In this document: positions 7,457 to 12,211 of the stretch, in pieces
How positions within the stretch are numbered: position 1 is the first letter of the stretch
Layout of the letters: each line of letters starts with the position of its first letter
Position numbers and translations under genes: made by a program
From: Treponema sp.
GTDB lineage: Bacteria; Spirochaetota; Spirochaetia; Treponematales; Breznakiellaceae
DNA length: 12,211 nt
Direction: 5' to 3'
Assembly: GCA_031254795.1 (NCBI GenBank)
Contig: JAIRTS010000121.1
Location: 1 to 12,211, forward strand
Notes under the pieces: model-generated
Databases searched by the model: none
Seen by the model: the letters and a program-made list of their open reading frames with translations, nothing else
What the model was told of the DNA's origin: nothing

Positions 7457-8337
7457 TCAAACGCCTTCTCTGGAACATGCGGGGAATCCAAACGGCGGAT
7501 GTCCAGCCCAAAAGCGCGCGCCCTTGTACGCCAACGCGGTTCAATGGGAGCGGAACCGGTAAGCAATACCACGGCGCCAGACGCCTTTTGGCCACAGTCC
7601 GGCGTGGATTCCAAAATTTTTTCAATTCGGCGGACAACTCCTTCCACCGAATCGAAAACAGCTATATCCGGCGCGGCAAGGCGGCGGAACGTGTCGAGCA
7701 ACAGCAGAAAATGCGTGCATCCAAGCGCAAGCGTATCGGCGCCCGCCGCGCGCAACCGTTCTATGTAGGGAAGCATTATCCGTTCCTTTTCCGCTTCCGG
7801 CGCGCGCTCGCCCCCCTCTTCCACAAAACGTACAATATCGGACGCGGCGAGCGCCACAATTTTCGCGTCAGGACCATGCTTTTTCGCCAGTTCCATGACG
7901 TACGGATCCTCAATGGTGCGATCTGTGCCAAGCACGCCCACACAGCGGGTCTTGCTTGCAAGCGCGGCGGGTTTTATCGCAGGCACGGTACCCACCCAGG
8001 GAATCAATGGAAACGTTTCACGCAGGGAGTCCAACGCCGAAACCGACGCGGTGTTGCAGGCTAAAACCGCCGCCTGCGGCTCAACATGCTTCAGCAGTTC
8101 GGCGGCAAGCCGGATAAGTATGCCAGCGATTTCCTCTCTGGGTTTATGCCCGTAGGGAAAATGCTCGCGATCTGCGATGTAAATGGCGGAGCCAACGCTC
8201 GCGCGACCGGCGGCGCCGTCAGCGGCTGCGCCGGAATTCCGCTCCCAGAAACGCTTGAAATAAGGAAGCCCGCCAATTCCGGAGTCAAAAAAAAGTATGG
8301 GATTGCCAAAATCATCCCAAAAGTCCGTATGAAACAT
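7453..8337 (-). CDS. murI: glutamate racemase
   Basis: This cytoplasmic enzyme interconverts L- and D-glutamate without a cofactor and supplies D-glutamate for peptidoglycan. The 294-residue product carries the family motifs: FDSGIGGL (17-24), ADREHFPYG (55-63), ACNTAS with catalytic C94, and ALGCTHF with catalytic C207. Both cysteines of the two-base mechanism are present. An Ala/Gly-rich stretch at about 34-50 (NSGAAADGAAGRASVG) looks like a loop insertion between the first strand-helix unit and the ADREHFPYG strand. The ATG at 8337-8335 is the only start codon before the first motif, yet no ribosome binding site precedes it; a TTGACA lies 31 bases upstream, pointing to a leaderless or nearly leaderless message. 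It is the first gene of a murI-rsgA pair with a 4-base overlap. Confidence 0.96.
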   Translation of the reverse strand: MFHTDFWDDFGNPILFFDSGIGGLPYFKRFWERNSGAAADGAAGRASVGSAIYIADREHFPYGHKPREEIAGILIRLAAELLKHVEPQAAVLACNTASVSALDSLRETFPLIPWVGTVPAIKPAALASKTRCVGVLGTDRTIEDPYVMELAKKHGPDAKIVALAASDIVRFVEEGGERAPEAEKERIMLPYIERLRAAGADTLALGCTHFLLLLDTFRRLAAPDIAVFDSVEGVVRRIEKILESTPDCGQKASGAVVLLTGSAPIEPRWRTRARAFGLDIRRLDSPHVPEKAFE

Positions 8338-8342
8338 TTTTA

Positions 8343-8374
8343 TATATAGTGAAGTAAAAGAAACAGAGTGTCAA
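8343..8374 (-). promoter_or_regulatory. promoter of murI-rsgA
   Basis: On the minus strand a perfect TTGACA occupies 8374-8369. The -10 is either CACTAT at 8351-8346 (spacer 17, three matches) or TATATA at 8348-8343 (spacer 20, four matches). Either choice places the transcription start within about three bases of the murI ATG at 8337. The exact -35 is the strongest part of the evidence. Confidence 0.6.
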
Positions 8375-8437
8375 TACGGCAAATTCGCGACCGCGCCACA
8401 GCGTACGACCGCCGCCATGTTATACAGATAACGCTAT

Positions 8438-8466
8438 TTGACGAAAAGAGGTGAAAGTGTTATAGT
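8438..8466 (+). promoter_or_regulatory. promoter of the LRR-AAA ATPase gene
   Basis: TTGACG at 8438-8443 and TATAGT at 8461-8466 each match the consensus at five of six positions and have the ideal 17-base spacer. The start point would be near 8473, four bases before the ATG at 8477. This also rules out the in-frame TTG at 8438 as the gene start, since that codon is part of the -35. Confidence 0.75.
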
Positions 8467-8476
8467 ACAAAGTACG

Positions 8477-10657
8477 ATGATAGAATTTGCGATGGAGAAT
8501 TCCGGGCTAAAAGAAGCGCGGAAACGGATCAAACATTTTTCCGAATCATGGGAGATGGAACTTGACCTTTCCGGACTTGGATTGGAACGCTTTCCAGTGG
8601 AACTCATAGACGATCCGGATATCATTCATGGACTCAATCTCAGCGGCAATAAACTTGAAGAGTTGCCGGCGGCTATGAGCGCGTTTACCTCGCTTGAAAC
8701 GATTGATCTGAGTGGCAACCGGTTTTCAAAACTGCCGGAAACCATCGTCAACCTGCAAAATCTCAAAAAACTCAAAGCAAACGACAACGATCTCACAGAA
8801 TTGCCTGAAAATATAGACCGGCTTTTTTTGCTGGAAACGCTTGAAGTCAGCGGCAACCGGCTCACTCATTTGCCGGACGGCATAAAAAACCTCCGCAGGC
8901 TAAAGAATTTTGATTTTAACTTGGGCAAACCCGACGAAGCGCCGAATTCCGTAAAAAAATTCACGCGGGCAAAAAAAACAAACATTTTGCTCCATATCAG
9001 AAAACTTGCGGACATGGCTTCCGTCTGCGAAAGCGGTCTTTCCGATATTTTTTTTGAACGATCAAAATCCCATCTCAAAGCCGTTATGGAGCGATTTCAT
9101 CTTACGCCGGTACAGGCGGTTATTTACGCGCAATTTCTTCTGCGCTACGAAGAGCAATCGATCTATTTGCGTGAAATCGCCTCCGCGTTCAACCTGTGCA
9201 GCCTCGAAATGCTTCCTTATCTAACAGAATTGGAGGATCTTGAAGCCAAAAAACTCCTCTTTTGCAAACGCCCGAGCGGAGGCGAGTCCGTCACCTACCG
9301 CATACCGCCTGAAGTGATAGAGTCTCTGCGTCTGGACAAGCCATATCAGATCGAAACATACGAGCATGTGGACATTGATGAATTCTTTGAAATAATGGAC
9401 AAGCTTTTCGATCAGCACGGCAACAACGAATTGAGTTACAGCGCGTTTGTCGCGGAAATGCAAAGTCTGATAAAAAACAACATGCAGCTCTCGTTTTGCA
9501 AAAAAATACGGGACGCGAATCTCGAAATCAATGATATGATCCTCCTGCTCAGGTTCTGCCAACGCCTCGTTTCCTGCAATGATGACACCATAGGCGTAAG
9601 CGACATAGGCGGCATTTTTAATGACACCGTATTTAGAAAATTTGTCCGTTCATTCAGAGAGGGAGAATTCGAACTTATAACGCGCGGTTTTGTTGAAATG
9701 AGAGAAACCAACGATTATGACGACGACTTTTTCGGCGACAGCGAGCTTTTCTCCCTCACGTCGGCGGCAAGGACGGACTTGCTCGGTGAGTTGGGTCTCA
9801 AGCCATTGAAAAAAATAGAGGCAAAGAAAGACATTCTCATTCCCTATGGAAGCATCACGGCAAAAAAAATGTTCTACAACAAAAAGGAAGAGGAGCGGAT
9901 TCATGAGCTTCTTTCCGTCCTGAGCGCGGACAACTTTAAAGCCGTGCAGGAACGCCTCGTTGAAAAAGGTTTGCGCAACGGTTTTGTTTGTCTTTTCTCA
10001 GGCCCGCCCGGCGTCGGAAAAACCGAGACTGCGTATCAATTGGCCCGTGAAACTGGGCGCGACCTTATGACCGTTAACATCGCGGATATCCAGAGCAAAT
10101 GGGTGGGAGAAAGCGAAAAAAATTTAAAAATGATCTTTGAAGACTATCGTGAAGCTGTTCAGACGCGGAATCGAGAAGGCAAACAAATACCCATCCTGCT
10201 TTTTAACGAGGCTGACGGCGTTATCTCCAAACGTTTTGAATTGGGAAACGAAAGCCGGTCAGCGGATCAGATGATGAACAGCCTCCAAAGCATTATTCTG
10301 GAAGAAATGGAAAAACTGTCCGGCATCCTTATCGCCACCACCAACCTTGTTCAAAACATGGACAAGGCTTTCGAACGCCGTTTTCTGTACAAAATCGAGT
10401 TTGAAAAACCAGAGCCGGACGTGCGCCGGTCTATCTGGCAGAATATGCAGCCGTCGCTCTGTGACAATGACGCCGCGGCGCTTGTGTCGCGTTTTGAATT
10501 CTCCGGCGGACAGATCGAGAACATTACCCGCAAATCAATCGCCGATTATGTGCTTACCGGAGTGGAAACTTCATTTGAAACCCTGCTCAAGTTCTGCAAA
10601 GAAGAATCGCTGACAAAGCAACGCGAGCGCAGGGTAGGGTTCGCGGCGGAAACATAA
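8477..10657 (+). CDS. AAA+ ATPase with N-terminal leucine-rich repeats and a winged-helix-like middle domain
   Basis: The 726-residue product has three parts. Residues 28-147 hold about five leucine-rich repeats of 23-24 residues with the LxLSGNxLxxLP pattern. Residues 207-287 (HLTPVQAVIYAQFLL onward) resemble a winged helix. A typical AAA+ core fills about 495-700: Walker A GPPGVGKT (509-516), Walker B-like LLFNEAD with N577 and E578, sensor-1 N623 in IATTNL, and arginine-finger candidates R634 and R635 in AFERRF. From memory, the last two parts resemble a cytoplasmic AAA family of Bacteroidetes and spirochaetes of unknown role in which FNEAD is usual. The LRR domain suggests a protein-binding or sensing module that directs the ATPase. 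I start at 8477 because the promoter overlaps any earlier codon; ATG 8492 is an alternative. No ribosome binding site precedes either; AGAGGTGA lies inside the promoter spacer. Substrate and pathway are unknown. Confidence 0.9.
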   Translation: MIEFAMENSGLKEARKRIKHFSESWEMELDLSGLGLERFPVELIDDPDIIHGLNLSGNKLEELPAAMSAFTSLETIDLSGNRFSKLPETIVNLQNLKKLKANDNDLTELPENIDRLFLLETLEVSGNRLTHLPDGIKNLRRLKNFDFNLGKPDEAPNSVKKFTRAKKTNILLHIRKLADMASVCESGLSDIFFERSKSHLKAVMERFHLTPVQAVIYAQFLLRYEEQSIYLREIASAFNLCSLEMLPYLTELEDLEAKKLLFCKRPSGGESVTYRIPPEVIESLRLDKPYQIETYEHVDIDEFFEIMDKLFDQHGNNELSYSAFVAEMQSLIKNNMQLSFCKKIRDANLEINDMILLLRFCQRLVSCNDDTIGVSDIGGIFNDTVFRKFVRSFREGEFELITRGFVEMRETNDYDDDFFGDSELFSLTSAARTDLLGELGLKPLKKIEAKKDILIPYGSITAKKMFYNKKEEERIHELLSVLSADNFKAVQERLVEKGLRNGFVCLFSGPPGVGKTETAYQLARETGRDLMTVNIADIQSKWVGESEKNLKMIFEDYREAVQTRNREGKQIPILLFNEADGVISKRFELGNESRSADQMMNSLQSIILEEMEKLSGILIATTNLVQNMDKAFERRFLYKIEFEKPEPDVRRSIWQNMQPSLCDNDAAALVSRFEFSGGQIENITRKSIADYVLTGVETSFETLLKFCKEESLTKQRERRVGFAAET

Positions 10658-10660
10658 GGG

Positions 10661-10670
10661 AACCATGGTT
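10661..10670. repeat. 10-bp palindrome at the convergent gene junction
   Basis: AACCATGGTT is a perfect palindrome. It covers most of the 11-bp gap between the stop of the ATPase gene and the stop of the beta-barrel gene, and runs two bases into the latter's stop codon. It is too short and lacks T-runs to be a convincing bidirectional terminator. Confidence 0.4.
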
Positions 10671-12150
10671 ACAATTCAAATCTCCCCGACAGCGAGAATT
10701 CCCACATGGCGGGGAATTCACCGGTCGCAATCTTCACGGCAAACCGGCGCCGCTTTTCTTGTACGGCGACAGAAAACGAACCGTCCGTTTTTTCCGTCTT
10801 CGAGCTTGCCGTATACCCCACACTGACGCCAAACCTGAACAGCCCTATACTGTACGCCAGGCTTCCGGCTATTCTCGCCGAATCAAGCCGCCACTGTTCC
10901 GGCGCCGGATACGGCGAGGAGTTGTCGCCGGACGTTCCCGCGAGAGCGCCGGAAAACGACGAACGCAACTTCCACCACTGTACGCCGATCTCGCCTTTGT
11001 AGGTGTCTCGCGGCGTCCCCTCAATGACGCGATCCGCTGAAAGAGAAATTCGGGATATCCGCGCCGGCAACTTTGTTTGCGCCGGAAAACGGTAATAAAC
11101 GCTCGTTGAAGAGCGCTCAAACCTGCTTTCGGCAAAAACAGCGCGCGTGTCGCAATTCGCTTCGAGCAAATCGCCCATGCCAGATGAACGGAGGCTTGTA
11201 CTCACCCTGAAAAGAGCGCTCCTTTTTCCGTACCACTCGATTTTTCCCGCAATTCGCACGTTTTGACCGGGGACAGAGCCGTCGCTTCCAACAAAACGAT
11301 CGCCAGCTCCATCCGCGGCGAAGGAGAAAAGCCACGGTTTTTTCCCGACACGGACGCCGATGTTGCCATATACGCCACGTCCGAAGGCGGCCGTTTCGGA
11401 AAAAGCCCAGTCAGAGGAAACGCCGGCCCAAGGTCCAATCCAGAGAAGCGCTAATGCAAACACGTGAAACGCGCGCGCAGGCAGGGCGAATTTTTCCGAA
11501 AACCACCCGGAGGCGGCGCGGGGCGGCAATTCCTTGCCTGTCCAAAATCCTTCCACACGCAAGGAGGTTTTTCGGGTGAAATGGACTTCAGCGCCGCCGG
11601 AGAACGCGGGATTCAAAGCGCCATCGAGGGTCGCCGATGCGAATCCGGCGGCGCCGTTAAAAAAGTCAAGCTCAGGACTCGCAAGAAAAAGGACGGCTTT
11701 CGCCTCTTTTGTCGCGGAAAATTCTTGCTTTAGATCGCTTCCCGATGGCTGGTGACGCTCAACAAAAGGCGCGGACCGGATCCACGGGTTTCGTATACGC
11801 GCCGACAAACCCCATTCATCAAGCGTCCCATAAAGAAGGCGGGAGCCGGCGCCTTTATGGTATAACCCTATCCCCCAGTTCAGGTTTTCTGCGGTAAAGC
11901 CATCAAGTGGAAAATGATTTCTCTCAAGCAATTCCGCCCGCAAGTAAAACGTCCGCAAAGGAAGGAAAAAACGCCCGTCAATACGGTTTTCCAGTGTTCC
12001 TGAATTCTTAGACACGTCAAAACTCGCAGAGCCTGCGTACAGCATATTGAACCACGCGGGAGCCGGCGCCACCGCGTCCCCAGACTCCGCCGGAACGCTG
12101 TATACGAAGACGCAAAATCCAACTAAAAGAACGGCTATGGTTTTCTTCAC
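10669..12150 (-). CDS. exported protein, probable outer-membrane beta-barrel, function unknown
   Basis: I do not recognise a named family. The 493-residue product starts with a clear signal peptide (MKKTIAVLLVGFCVFVYSVPA), with likely signal peptidase I cleavage after A21. Cys13 is preceded by Phe and does not fit a lipobox. The mature part is rich in short stretches of alternating aromatic or hydrophobic and polar residues separated by Gly/Ser/Asn turns, as in large beta-barrels, and ends FSLSGRFEL. An outer-membrane porin-like or surface role is likely by inference. The start is GTG at 12150-12148, with an in-frame TAG just three codons upstream and no ribosome binding site. A frame entering from the right ends in TGA overlapping this GTG, so coupling to an upstream gene is possible. 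The gene converges on the ATPase gene with 11 bp between stops. Confidence 0.85.
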   Translation of the reverse strand: MKKTIAVLLVGFCVFVYSVPAESGDAVAPAPAWFNMLYAGSASFDVSKNSGTLENRIDGRFFLPLRTFYLRAELLERNHFPLDGFTAENLNWGIGLYHKGAGSRLLYGTLDEWGLSARIRNPWIRSAPFVERHQPSGSDLKQEFSATKEAKAVLFLASPELDFFNGAAGFASATLDGALNPAFSGGAEVHFTRKTSLRVEGFWTGKELPPRAASGWFSEKFALPARAFHVFALALLWIGPWAGVSSDWAFSETAAFGRGVYGNIGVRVGKKPWLFSFAADGAGDRFVGSDGSVPGQNVRIAGKIEWYGKRSALFRVSTSLRSSGMGDLLEANCDTRAVFAESRFERSSTSVYYRFPAQTKLPARISRISLSADRVIEGTPRDTYKGEIGVQWWKLRSSFSGALAGTSGDNSSPYPAPEQWRLDSARIAGSLAYSIGLFRFGVSVGYTASSKTEKTDGSFSVAVQEKRRRFAVKIATGEFPAMWEFSLSGRFEL

Positions 12151-12211
12151 GCAGTACTAACGGATTCGGCGCGCGCGTTGATTCGAGTTTTGAGGCAAGT
12201 TTTTTGAAAAA
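12147..12211 (-). CDS. possible 3' end of a gene entering from the right edge
   Basis: One minus-strand frame is open from the edge for 20 codons and ends in TGA at 12149-12147. It overlaps the GTG of the beta-barrel gene as GTGA. The same 4-base overlap style joins murI and rsgA, and coupling would explain why the beta-barrel gene has no ribosome binding site. Twenty codons are too few to be significant alone. A second frame also stays open and stops at 12157, six bases before the GTG, so the choice of frame is uncertain. Confidence 0.25.
   Translation of the reverse strand, partial: FQKTCLKTRINARAESVSTA

Noticed and set aside
8438..8476. TTG at 8438 as the start of the LRR-AAA protein
   Set aside because: The TTG is part of the TTGACG -35 box, and the promoter would lie within the coding region.
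1548..12006. Apparent excess of GAATTC (about 12 sites by eye)
   Set aside because: Some copies are GAA-TTC (Glu-Phe) codon pairs in real genes; by-eye counting and codon bias are enough to explain it.
12112..12150. Lipoprotein signal in the beta-barrel protein
   Set aside because: Cys13 is preceded by Phe, which does not fit even relaxed spirochaete lipoboxes; a signal peptidase I site after A21 fits better.

Overview
The window looks like chromosomal core DNA of an anaerobic bacterium. A spirochaete of the Treponema group is my best guess. The grounds are the one-piece pyruvate:ferredoxin oxidoreductase and two long, poorly conserved envelope proteins of a style common in treponemes. This placement is inference from style and gene content, not from a marker gene. 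Coding DNA has roughly balanced base composition and is rich in GCG/CGC; the non-coding gaps are AT-rich. I found no rRNA, tRNA, CRISPR array, insertion sequence or phage gene.

Layout: (1) 1-209 may hold the 3' end of a gene entering from the left. (2) 197-419 is a promoter and a long, highly structured leader. (3) 420-3989 (+) is nifJ, followed by a textbook terminator at 4021-4060. (4) 4203-6101 (-) encodes a membrane-anchored extracytoplasmic protein of unknown function, preceded by a 404-bp gap with two hairpins. (5) 6506-8337 (-) is a murI-rsgA pair (glutamate racemase and 30S-maturation GTPase) joined by an ATGA overlap. (6) 8338-8476 is a compact divergent promoter region. (7) 8477-10657 (+) encodes an LRR / winged-helix-like / AAA+ ATPase. 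(8) 10669-12150 (-) encodes an exported, probably outer-membrane beta-barrel protein, convergent with the ATPase gene at only 11 bp and possibly coupled to a gene beyond the right edge.

How the genes relate: nifJ is a stand-alone energy-metabolism gene with its own control region and terminator. murI and rsgA are housekeeping genes (peptidoglycan precursor supply and ribosome assembly). The LRR-AAA gene is read away from murI, and both of these genes seem to start at, or within a few bases of, their transcription start.

The two most interesting things are the nifJ leader and the LRR-AAA ATPase. The leader has a perfect 13-bp inverted repeat enclosing an array of CGAAC/GTTCG half-sites, plus competing TTTTSAAAA pairings. 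The ATPase puts a leucine-rich-repeat domain in front of an ATPase family I know best without it. I do not see a clear multi-gene novel system.
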